Origin: Clavulina sp. PMI_390
Lineage: Eukaryota > Basidiomycota > Agaricomycetes > Cantharellales > Hydnaceae
Reading direction: 5' to 3'
Length of the DNA: 64,000 nt
NCBI GenBank assembly: GCA_015039315.1
Contig: WIDE01000021.1
Location: forward strand, 220,075-284,074
Shown here in pieces: positions 23,211 to 33,750 of this stretch. The notes below the pieces were generated by a model. That model was not told the DNA's origin and ran no database searches. It saw only the letters and a list, made by a program, of their open reading frames with translations. Made by a program: the position numbers and the translations under genes. Each line of letters starts with the position of its first letter. The first letter of the stretch is position 1.

Positions 23211-24410
23211 ATGGACTCCCCTCTTCCAACAGTCGAATCACACTCAATAGGCGCTGGAACGCGTCTTTCACGTCTGGCATCGTCTGGAGAGACGCGCAGA
23301 ATACGAGTGCCTACGTTCCTTCGCCGAGTCATTAAAGTCAAGCACCTTGTGCGCAGTCATGCCTTGCATGTCATGAAATTTCATCACTCACTCAACAAGA
23401 TCTCGCACAGGACCTTGAGCTAGCATCATGGCAGCTCGCATACCTCTGTGTCTCACCGCGCATGGTGTAAGTCCAGCTCGTCCTGTCGCATGAAGTGCTG
23501 CTTCTTATCTGTGGCCACTGAACCCTGTTCTGTTCGTTGTCTGCCAGTTACAAGCAGCTGTTCTACCATAAACGTATGTCCTACTCTAGTCATACCTAGG
23601 ACATTCTGACATGAACTCTGCTTGTAGAGACCAAAAATACATGGGCACGCGATGACCCAGCTATCGTACTCATCGTATGCGCCCTGCTCTGCATCACAGC
23701 ACTGGCTTGGGGAATTTCGTTTCGAAACTCTATATGGACCATTTTTTCTTCCGCTTTTCTCATGGTCTTCCGAGACTTCTTGGGAAGCGGCTTGATTGCA
23801 GCAACAATTACGTGGTACGTACTGAATTTTTCTCATCCTCTTTCCTCCTAACATTCATCATTATCCCCACTATTTTTGCATCTGTTCCAGGCTCTTTGCG
23901 CGTGTATTCCTTATTCCATTCAAGCCAATATCCAACCAAAGCTTTGATACATCGGTAGAATGGGCCTACGCGTTCGACATCCACACCAATGCCTTCTTCC
24001 CATTCTTCCTTTCACTCTATGTGTTACAATTCTTCCTCTATCCCCTGGTATCCCTTGACCGTTGGATATGCTTATGGCTAGGCAACACTATCTATCTTGT
24101 CGCGTGAGTGTCGCTCTGTCTTCCTCTGCACGCTCATATATAGGTGTTGACCTTGATTCCAACTCTAGTTTCGCCCAGTACATTTATATTACTTATCTGG
24201 GCTTCAACGGTTAGTATGCCTCTTTCCTCCATCTTGCCACTGGACGCTAATTGCGTGGCTCTCCTTTCCCATATCTTAGCTCTTCCCTTCCTCGTTCGTT
24301 CAAGACTCTTGCTATTCCCACTTATCCCCCTGTTGATTGGATACGTCGTGTCTCTTCTCGGCTTCAACATAAGCCGGGCGGTTGTATCGTTCTACTTCGC
24401 CAGAAATTGA
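23211..24410 (+). CDS. UNC50: UNC-50 family Golgi/ER membrane protein
   Basis: Multi-exon gene for a polytopic membrane protein. The first exon encodes MDSPLPTVES... and RVPTFLRRVIKVKHL; next comes DLELASWQLAYLCVSPRMV, then YKQLFYHKQTKNTWARDDPA. This run, LRR..KVK..D.E.A.WQ followed by KQTKN.WARDDPA, is diagnostic of UNC-50. Five or so hydrophobic segments follow (including AFDIHTNAFFPFFLSLYVL and LFPLIPLLIGYVVSLLGFN), with stop TGA at 24408-24410. UNC-50 proteins sit in the Golgi/ER and take part in receptor trafficking and Arf-GEF recruitment. The donor after the KHL codons is gtgcgc, and exon 2 is 23411-23466. The ATG at 23211 is the first one compatible with the divergent neighbour. Confidence 0.9.
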
Positions 24411-25135
24411 TGTTATTGGCCAGCCCACGAATCGGGCAGCTATGGAACCCCCCACGCCTCACCTCTGCATGGAAGCCAGCTTTCTCATGATTGACATATC
24501 AGGTTATTTGATCTGGCACCGTTACATAACCTGGCCCTTTCCCCCATCTCAGCTTGCCTCACCTCAATCTTTCCTAAATTCCCACGCTCTCCCCACCATC
24601 TCACTACCCAACTTGCGTCCAAAATGAGCCAACCAAAAGCGCGCACCGATATGCTAGATGGCGTCTTCGCCCGTTAGCGTTGAAACCAAGTCAAGAATCC
24701 CAAAAAAACGCGACGTGTCTGTTCTCATGAGTTCATACCACGCCCGCTCGAATGAAAAGCTATCAGCGAGCAGTCTCTCGATGTGATTCTTGTTGACAGT
24801 CTGCTTATGACATCCATGCTTCTCGGCCGACCTGTTCAGTGGTGTATCGCTCTATAGCACCGGACCTTTTACCGCGTTTATTACCCTGTCAGATGCCGGG
24901 AAACAGAATAAACCATAACATTGGCACAGAATACAGACATGGGATACAATATGAGTCTAGACACGTGTAGATGGATGCGAAAAAAGTCCTTGGTTCACAG
25001 AACCATTAGTGTTGAACTGGGGAGGATATCATAGCAGAGTCGTATCGAGTTGAACGATACGAAACCCAGATCTGGAGTAGAGTTTTGGAGATATGTAATA
25101 TGGTGGGTGTAGGAAGGGCACAATTCTATGAGCAT
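24411..25135. other. Intergenic, no gene seen
   Basis: 3' flanks of convergent UNC50 and the aspartokinase gene. No domain, repeat or RNA gene recognised. Confidence 0.55.
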
Positions 25136-27447
25136 CTAGAAGAGCCATTGGCCAACTGAAATGCAAAGAATGGACGATTAGTGACACGAAGCATTCGGCC
25201 GACCTTTGGAAGAAGATGAATAAACATACCTATCCCTCGTGCCCCTTCGGGCTTTATCTGCAAGCACTGCTGGTGAATAAGATTGAGACTCTTCACGGCA
25301 TCTCGTCCGTCAATAACGCAAGATATATTGATCTCTGAAGCGCCTTGACTAATCATCTCGAGGTTGACGCTGCCCTCTGCGAGCGCCGTAAACATGCGCC
25401 CAGCAATGCCGACCATATTTTTCATCTTGATGCCGACGAGCGACAGGATGGCCATGTTGGGATGAACAGAAACCTATATATTCAAGTGCGAAAGTAAGCG
25501 TGGATATCCCTCATCCAGCCGAAATTAAAGAAAAAGAGGACGCACGGAGCCACTCTTCTCCAGCTCGCGCACGAGGCGCGTGAATAACCGCTTCTCAAGC
25601 GTGTTCTCGATCGCCAAACTCACGTGCACTTCACTCGTGCTAATGAGATCGACAACAACGCCGAATCGATCCAGCGTCCCGAATATCTTCGCAAGGAAAC
25701 CATGCGAGATTGTCTTGCGATTTGAATTAACGCTGAGAACGACAATGTTCTCCTTGATGGTGACGGCGGTGGGCAAGCGACGCGTCTTAGCGGACGATGG
25801 GTTCGCGAGAGAGTGAGAGAGGTGAGAGAGGATGACATCTGGCGAGGCCATGCCAGACGGAGAAATGAGCTCGCCAGCGGTACCTGCCTCCGGATCGGGA
25901 TGGATGACCGTTCCTCCACCATGCGGGTTCTCCACGTTCTTGATACGGATGGGGACTTTTCGCCGAATTGCCTACGGGTACAATAAAGTCAGAACCCGAG
26001 CACGAGCAGCGCGTAGTAATGAAAATTCAGCAAACCTGTTCCATGGTGAATGGGTGGATCACCTCACTCCCGTAATACGTGAGCTCTGCCGCCTCTTCGG
26101 GGGAGATAATGGGGATAAGCCGCGCCGTGGGCACCTTGCGAGGATCAGCAGTGAAAATCCCATCTACTTCCTTCCAGATCTGAAGCTCTGCAGCTCCAAG
26201 CCCAACAGAAAGAAGCGCTGCCGTGAGATCTGTGTAGCCTCTTCCAATCTGCCGTAACAGCGAACCCGGTACTGGGCCGAAGAAACCTTTACGAGATATG
26301 AGAGCGAGCAACGGCGTCGGGGTTGGTGCGCATTACGAACCTGTCACAACTGGGACTTTGGTGCCGCATTGACGAATGCGTTCGCCAAGTGAGACGCACA
26401 ACCGATCATAGAATTCCTGCCCAAGCTGGCCATTCTCGGAAGGGGCAACATCTTCGCTGTCTTCCGATGTCACAATGTCCTCGAGCGAGACGACCTCGGA
26501 GTCGACCCCCTGCAGGACCGTTCGAGAGTCAGCAGCGTGTACGCAAGAAGGAGCGCTGGCAACGAACCCTGTCTCTGAGAACAGCAGATACCAGGCGACA
26601 TGCTAATCGCTCGCCAACACCAACTATGCTATCTTTGAGTTTCGGAGAGATTTCTCCAATAACCTACGGAACACTGTATTGTTAGATGACTCATACAACG
26701 ATTGAAGGAAGGATGACTCGCCTGAGCTGCATGGAGCAAATTTTTCAGGCCATAACAGTCCTGTTCAAAATCGCTTTCTAGCTCAGCAAGTATCGAAAGA
26801 TCTCGAATGGATTCTTTGGCAGCTTTGGAGTGCTCGCTTTGAATGAGATCGATCGTGGCGAAGTAGGGAGGAAGGTCAAACACAGGCCCTGCGTCCTTCC
26901 CTGGCTCCACTGGGCTTATAATCGAGGTGAGGGGAGCGAAAGGGGGTGATGGTGGAGAAGATAGGGAACCTCGGCCAGAGACGCTGCCTTCTCGTGACAA
27001 AGACATTGAAGGTGGCGACCAGTCGCGACGAGCAGGACGATTCCATGGAGTGAACGGTGTGGATGTACCTGCTGCTGAGAATGCAGGCTTTTTCACGTCT
27101 AGGGCCTCGCTGGCTGCTTTGAGCAAAAGGTTGGTTGTTCCTAGAGCCTTTGTAGTTCCCGATCGAGCCGAGCAAACTATAGCCACCCGATGCTGGTCAA
27201 GATAGGACCTATGGTACAAGTCTGCATCAGTATTCAACGAGAAAAATGAAGAGAGTGCAGCGTACGGGACAATATCCTCTCCGATTCTAGTGGCAAACTT
27301 TCCGACACTGGTGCCACCGTACTTTTGCACGATCCACGACGCCGACGGATCATTGGAATTTTGATGGAGATTGGGAGGTGTCGATGGCGAAGGTGTCTCT
27401 AATGGCGTAGATACCTCTGAAAGCGATGGTGCAGCACCCTCCGACAT
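25136..27447 (-). CDS. HOM3: Aspartate kinase (aspartokinase) with two ACT domains
   Basis: First enzyme of the threonine/methionine branch: phosphorylates L-aspartate with ATP. The N-terminal kinase motif WIVQKYGGTSVGKFATRIGE is followed by YLDQHRVAIVCSARSGTTKA, a fungal Ser/Pro-rich insert (about 27080-26930), then GFFGPVPGSLLRQIGRGYTD and ISPEEAAELTYYGSEVIHPF. Two ACT regulatory domains close the protein: VLSVNSNRKTISHGFLAKIF, and AILSLVGIKMKNMVGIAGRM with INISCVIDGRDAVKSLNL. These normally bind threonine for feedback inhibition. The last short exon (25158 down to the stop at 25136) adds VGQWLF. The start MSEGAAPSLSEV near 27447 gives a usual-length N-terminus; an upstream in-frame ATG at 27591 would add 48 residues and cannot be excluded. 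Confidence 0.93.
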
Positions 27448-27591
27448 CGTCGAGAACAGTTTTGAGAAAGAAAATGACTCGATCGTCTGTGGCCGCCATC
27501 TTGCTCCATTGAATTTGTTGTTGGCTATCGGCGTTTTCGGGGTTTGCCCGGGAGAATCGATCGGCCATGCCAACTCGCCTCCAACCAACAT

Positions 27592-29535
27592 GCTGGATTA
27601 TCTTTTTCGTCAAAAAATGTTGCGAGGTGTCAGTAGGGTTGCGTTGGTCGTCGAGTGGTGTTTGAGAGATCATTGCTGTGTGCCTGGTCGGAAATTTTGG
27701 CGAGTCGCCAACGTGGCCCCGCAATCGCGCAATTGTTCCGCTGGCAAACTCCCGATTCGTCGCATATCGATGTCCCGCAATCTTTGCACGAGATTAACCC
27801 TAAATTTATCGCCTCCTTGAATGATATATTCACCTTGCGCAGACGGCCGAATATTCCCGTTGTCATCGATGCAGCTCCCCACCGCATGCTATCCATATTC
27901 GCGAGATCGACCGAAGGAAAATATTTCCCATGCCTGATGAGTTTTAACAAGGCCTTACTTACAAGTCATCTTAGCTATAAATAATCTCTAATCCGGTCGT
28001 TGGATTAAGTTCTCCTACACCAGTATGTGGCTCTAAGCTGGATGATAGGACTAGCCCCTCGCCAATACAGCGTGCCCCTCTGCTCGTCGGTTCTGATTAT
28101 TGAACTCTCGTTGTCTGAAGCAACCAGTGTTCCGATGTTCACCAAGAGAATCTAGCTTATGGGCCAAAAAAACCCAGTTGGTTCCATAAATCCTGCCCCA
28201 GTATATGGTCCTGTGATGTACCTTGCTCTTCAACAGAGCGAGGAGCAATTCCACCCAATCAAGGTACCCGAGGTCTTCCGAAACCCGAGGCTATAGCACA
28301 ATAAAGGTTTAGCACCTGACGGGGTGGTGTGCGCGCGACCGGAAAACCAGGCCCCAACAAAAGGATTCGCACACCCAGCTCCGTCACGAGACTCTACAAC
28401 CTGCGCCCTCCCCCACGATCGGTGCCCATCGTATATGGTGATGATTCGCGGGGCAGCTGGACGCGGGGTTATGGAGCGCTAATGGCTCTCAGGACCTCGG
28501 CCTTCGGCGAATTTGTTCGCTCAGAAATCTATTGGGGGTGACGATCAGGATCGACGCGCCCGGCGACCCCCGCATTTTTCATCCCATCGTCTCATCTGAC
28601 AGATCTCTGGGCAAGGCCCCATGTCCAAATATTGGCACACCCGTTACTACTGAGCTACGACCGCTGGCAGATCCACCATGTACGCGGCGGTTCGGCATCT
28701 TGATTCCAGTTCGTCTTCATACGTTAAATATTCGCAACGGGCAAATCATTGACAAGAAAAGGGTCCACCATTATTGTGCGCCTGAAGGTTCTGCTGTGGA
28801 GCCTTGCCGACCTAGCCTTCCAACACAAGGGTTGGGGTCGCGAATCAGTATAAGTTGCCAAAGCTCACGCAGGAGATGGAGGTCCGAGACGAAAGAGACA
28901 AAAGAAAAATACATTGTATGAAGTTGGGGAGTATGGAGAAAATTAGGGCAAGCGCTTACTACATCGGAAGTGCTGAATCTAGGTGGCGGGCCGCAAAAGA
29001 TAATACAAAATGAATAAGCAGCTAGGGGTTAAGACCGGCAGGGAACTGAGAGGGGGTATGCTGGATGCTAAATCGAAATCTAGTGGAGTCTTAAAGGTAT
29101 CTAGATGCAAGAGTGGTCATCAGGCGTACGGGGCGGCTGGGAAAGTATGAAGATGGGGGCCACACACGGGCAACGAAACCTGTCAGCCCCCCCATTCATC
29201 AACAGGATGCTTGGGACGATTCCGTCGGAAATAGCCGAGAATACCTCTCGCTTGTGAGTGCGATGGAGTTGGCGGGGGTATTAATGAGGGGTGTTGGGAG
29301 CCCAAGCCCACACGACGGATCCTACTCAAACTGTTGCATAGTTCATGAGGCGTTACGCAATGCGCAATGCGTGAATAAATCATGCGGCGAGGCGATCCGG
29401 CGGACGGCAAACGGATGCACGGCGTCCGGAATAGTGTGAAAGTGAGGGAGCCCAAGAAGAAACGACGCTCAGATCGATGGTGCAACCAGGATGAAAAAGG
29501 AAATTGGGCCATGGAGACAAAGCACAATAGCCGAC
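27592..29535. other. Gene-poor stretch, no supported gene
   Basis: About 1.9 kb between the aspartokinase 5' end and the MRS2 3' end. Overlapping open frames at 27.63-27.98 kb on both strands and at 28.33-28.92 kb (+) show no recognisable domain or splice pattern. The left edge acts as the aspartokinase promoter. I see no transposon ends. Confidence 0.45.
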
Positions 29536-31714
29536 TCACGTCCTGAATGCGCCTAACACTAGGAAACCCGATAGTGCGATAGCTGTACCCGTCACAATCC
29601 AAATGGCATAGCTATCGTCTTCCATGTGATTCTTCAACTGCACGATCGATCCACATAAGCATATCGAGGGGCGGAGCGCAGCCCGATGTAATGGACGTCA
29701 TTAGTAAGGTATAGAGGTGGATGGTAGACAACGTCATCAGCGATCATGTCACCCATGAGGCTGAACTAAAAGCCAAAATTCGGAGCAACGATTAACAAGG
29801 CAACTCACATTCATCCCGAAGGCGCCCACAATCAGCGCTCCAGCGCCGATGCCCATCGTAATCATCGAAATCTATAGCCCAGGTCAGACGACACTCAAGG
29901 AAGAAAGCATTTACGAGGGTTGGTTGATGCGGAGAAGCGGAGTAGGCTTGCCTTGAGGTCAAGGGCCAGAAGCGCATTGCGATTCGAGTCCAGGATTAGT
30001 TCCACAATCTCTTGAGTGGATTGTATGTTACTCTATATAAGAGGGTGAGAAAAAAGCGAAGAAACAGCGAGCGTCAAAGGCGCAAATTTGCGACACAGAG
30101 AGATGCCACGTACAATAATCGTATCCGCCTCATTTACAATTTCCTCTACTTGTTTAGCGAATGACTCCAAAAGGACCTCAAGGTCCTCGTGATCGTCGCG
30201 CGCTCGGGTAAGATCGTTCTTTTTGTCACTCAAATACATAGCAGCGAGGTCTTCGTCTATTGATGGTGATGCATCAGACTGAGCCGTTGCTTTACTGGGA
30301 GGCTCCGAATAAATCACCTTGAGCCAGCACTTCCTCAATCGCTTCTTGTACCTGCGGATCGTATACAAAGCAGAGCATCAGTAGCAAGTCTATAAGAAGC
30401 ACGTTCTGAGAGCTGAACGATTTGAGGTGCCTTTGTCCTTGAAGGCGTAGTTGCGGCTGAGTGTGGGGTTGACGTACCAATTTTGACCGGCTTTGGAAAT
30501 TCGTCAATCGCCGTGAATAATGAAGAAGGCGCTTGAATCGATCACGATCGATGTTGTCCTCTAGCTCGGAGAGTAAGCCACCGACAAGATGCCTAATGAA
30601 GACCATTTCCGCCTCTAAGGCGGACAGTACAGAGAGTAAAATTGATTCCATTGCCCTGGACGTCGTGGAGTCGAGGACGTCGGGGTGAGGATATTTTATG
30701 AGTATCCTGACGGGAAGCTTTCATTAACAACCCTCGTTCTCACCGAAATTCATACGGAAGTGCCCCGCCCTTTGTCTTGAGATTGTGCTAAGAGGGGGTG
30801 AGTGTTTTTTTCTTTATTCAAGATCCCATCAAATGAGGTGACGTACCTCGAGGTGATACAGAAACACGGAATGAAGCTTAGAATCAGTGCTGCCGTAAGT
30901 GTCAAAGAGGACAACCATGTCGGCCTTCACAAGGGCTCGTATATGCAGAATGTTCACCTGATGAGAAACGTGGGTCAGATGACACGGAGAGAGAGAAAAA
31001 AAACCGAGAAGAGTGCAGCCAAGAGATCTGTACGAACCAAGACAGCTTCCTTCCGAACCAGGATAGTGGGAACCAAGTTGGGGATCCGAGAATCAATCTT
31101 TCGAAGGTCTCGAGGCTGAAGGAATGGTGAGCGAAGTCCCACGGGAGAAACCGCTCATGAAGCGACGCACATGGAGGCTATGTTGGGTCTAGTCCGGCGA
31201 CTTGGGGTGAAAAGGATATTTGTCGATCAGGAGACCGATTAACACTCACTGAGAGGTCAGATTTTTTGAATTCTCCAGAGCTAGTGGACACGTTTCCGTC
31301 GGCGTCCAGGATTGTGCCTGTTGTTACGGGGACGTTGTGTCAACTCTGAAGCCTTCATTGCGACAAGGATGGCCACTGACATCGCAGCTTGAGCGCTGCA
31401 GGCTGGCGCCCCTTGAATGCCATGGCGAGTATTTCATCTCGAGCCGATTCTTCATCTCCGGGAGACAGAGGTCTCGTGGGTCTAGTGAATGGAGGTGGTT
31501 TGCCCCAAAACTTGCGTTGGAAGCTCTTGGGGCGCTGCGTTGGAAACCAGTGCTCGGATGTCACAGAGTGGCGAGGATCGTGTGGCACATAGTGCGGCCA
31601 AGCCGACGGAAGTCTGACAGCAGGTCTAGAGGTAGTGTGCAAGGCAGAACAGAACACTTTAGCACTAAAGAGCCCTGCCCTTAATACGTTCAGAGCATCC
31701 GAAGACCGTAGCAT
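29536..31714 (-). CDS. MRS2: Mitochondrial magnesium channel MRS2 (CorA superfamily)
   Basis: CorA-type Mg2+ channel of the inner mitochondrial membrane. The basic, Ser-rich N-terminus (MLRSSDALNVLRAGLFSAKV) suits mitochondrial import. Conserved blocks follow in MRS2 order: CTILDADGNV, RDLRKIDSRIPNLVPTILVR, VNILHIRALVKADMVVLFDT, KLHSVFLYHLE, ALPYEFR, a long helical stretch from MESILLSVLSALEAEMVF, DEDLAAMYLSDKKNDLTRA, IVELILDSNRNALLALDLK, then TM1 ending VGAFGMN and TM2 in WIVTGTAIALSGFLV. The GMN motif at the pore entrance defines the family. About nine introns; the one after DLK uses a GC donor (AAG|gcaagc). The end is taken at TGA 29536-29538, but a gtgagt donor overlaps it, so a short extra C-terminal exon is possible. 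Confidence 0.9.
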
Positions 31715-32640
31715 GCGCTGAACTGAGCGACTTCAACAAACGTAAACAAAGGCGTCAATATGGACAGCGCTCAAATATCATGGTAATTTTTTAGTGGTAA
31801 ACTGTGAGGTCAACAGCAAAGTTAAATTTATATGACACAATACGTATCGGAACCGTAATTAGAGGTTGGTCTTCTTTCATTGAATGCCACGTTTGCTAAC
31901 CTGACCTAGCAAGCCATTCAGTGTGGTAGTTTATTTCTCCGACTTCCTACGCAATTTGCTGGACCACCGGGAATCGAGGGCGCTTCCGTCTGGGAGTCTT
32001 TGGTTCCCGCTCAAAACCTATTTCGGCGCTTGGATCTGGGATTTACGAGGGTGGAGTCCTGGTCCTCCTCAGGTTCAGGTAAATGCCATCATTGCCATTT
32101 CCCCGGCGAGCGGTCTCGGTCGGTTGACGCCCACCCCTAGCATCCCACGACCCTGTTGGCTTCAGCAGCTTGCTTTCTGCCCCTACAACGTGCTTCCAGA
32201 TGAGCCATCAATGAACAGCGTGTTCTCGGCCCCCAATTGGCTCGGGAAGAGTGTCAGCTGATGCACCCCCGCGATTCGGACTCGGGGGTGTGCATTCAAA
32301 AAACGCTGTGCGCCCACAGGCCGTCCCTGTTTGATATTGGTCGGTCGCTTGGGATCATCTCCAGCTGGGCCTGCGCTGCCATCCATCGTGATTGAGTCGC
32401 CCAAAATTCCCTTGATTGAGTCGCTTGAAAACTCGTGGATTCGCTTCTTGTGACGACATATAAGCACCCTGGTTCTCCCCCACCCTCCCCCCCTTACCCT
32501 TTGGCCCCACCATCGTCCATCATGACTTGCTGAGAGACCCAAAAGGTCCTTCTCCATCAGCTCACGATCACTCCCGCCGACGGACGTCTGCCCAGCCTCC
32601 ATCTCCCACTGTCCTCCATCGATACCCGACTCCGATCATG
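31715..32640. promoter_or_regulatory. Divergent intergenic region, MRS2 / nucleotidyltransferase-like
   Basis: Separates two divergent starts by 926 bases. Pyrimidine-rich tracts near 32470-32520 precede the rightward gene. No further gene recognised; the open frame at 31923-32261 has no domain support. Confidence 0.4.
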
Positions 32641-33750
32641 CCTAGGATTCCCCAGATGTTCGAGGCCGCAACGGTTCTCTCCCACCATCTCCACTCGGCG
32701 GGCATCGCGCACGCTTTTCATGGAGGCTTTCTCGCTGTTCTTCTGTGAGCCTCTCGAACAACCAATCCATCTCAGCGTGGTTCCTCCGTCTGACCGCGAG
32801 CAAATGAATATAAAGAGGCTCACCTCGAGATACTGAGGTTAGCCTCAACCCCATTCTCACCCCCAATCTCTTTTAGATTCGTTTCTCATCCCCAGGGCCG
32901 TGTTCGTTCCAGGAAATATTTTGTGTCGTTGATCGGGGCTTTCGCTCTGTGCGTGATGCGGTTGCCGAAGATGAAAATATTCGGACAGCAGTCTCCACAT
33001 GGAGCAACCGACTTTTCATAACTTATACAGAACCAATTCCTGCCATTGAGGTTAGTTCCGATTTCTCGGCTTTCTGTTGTTGCATGTTCAGTATGCTCAG
33101 CGACATTATCATCCACGCCTCCCCATTCTCATCTCACGCCTTCGCATTGGCCTCCTAGATCGAAATTTTGATAGCTGGAGAGCGTGGCCCTCGACGGCTT
33201 GACGGGTGAGCGACTTTTGCTATATACGCACAGAGCTTTCCCCGCACTATCCCTTTCCTACGCGGCGAATACATTCACTCACGCCTCGTCTGACTCAGTT
33301 CCACTATAACTCACATACGGCAGGTACCCTTCTTGAATGGTAGGCTTCCTCTATCTCTGTCTAGTCTTCACGTCGCTCATTTCATTCCCTTTGGTGTCTT
33401 CACTATCAGCTACAGAGTTTCTACGAGCCAAGATTCGTGTTTGGGCTATGTATGCATTTGTCAATCTTTACGTTCCACAATTGCCCTCTCACTCATGTCC
33501 TCCCGATTCCCACTGGCGACTCTTTCCCTTCGGTTCCATCCATTCCTGATTTGCATGTCTCTTCTCCACTATGTTTCATTTGTGCAGCTCGGCAGACCCT
33601 GTTGATGCCACTGACATCGTCTATGTTCTTGCTCGTCACTGGAACACAATCGACATCAACCGTATACCGGAAGATATCGAGCGCTTTGTGCAAGCCTACC
33701 CCCAGGCTGCTGATGCATGGAGTGCTGTTCGTGCTCGCTATGACTCATAA
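32641..33750 (+). CDS. Nucleotidyltransferase-like protein, fungal family
   Basis: Small multi-exon gene starting MPRIPQMFEAATVLSHHLHS. The N-terminus AGIAHAFHGGFLAVLLGSPRDTE resembles the GGFA..LLG.R.T.DID start of the nucleotidyltransferase fold found in many basidiomycete proteins of unknown role. Further exons give FCVVDRGFRSVRDAVAEDE, WSNRLFITYTEPIPAIE, IEILIAGERGPRRLDG, STITHIRQVPFLNATEF, LRAKIRVWA and ADPVDATDIVYVLARHW. The end is IDINRIPEDIERFVQAYPQA with TAA at 33748-33750. Splicing at canonical sites keeps one open frame throughout, so the gene looks intact. The acidic pair expected after GGF..LLG (DID/DVD) is not evident (T-E-E-I-F), so catalytic activity is doubtful. The family call is moderate; the function is unknown. 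Confidence 0.68.

Noticed and set aside
27670..27984. Overlapping frames on both strands, one faintly like a cyanovirin-N (CVNH) domain
   Set aside because: The key cysteines and the two-repeat pattern are missing, and no splice chain supports a gene.
28640..28690. tRNA-like string on the minus strand (ggtcgtagctcagtag)
   Set aside because: It resembles a tRNA A box, but the D stem does not pair and no T arm with a GTTCRANYC B box follows at the right distance.
32641..33750. Nucleotidyltransferase-like gene as a broken copy
   Set aside because: A longer intron ending at gactcag before STITHIRQVPFL restores one open frame to the final TAA.
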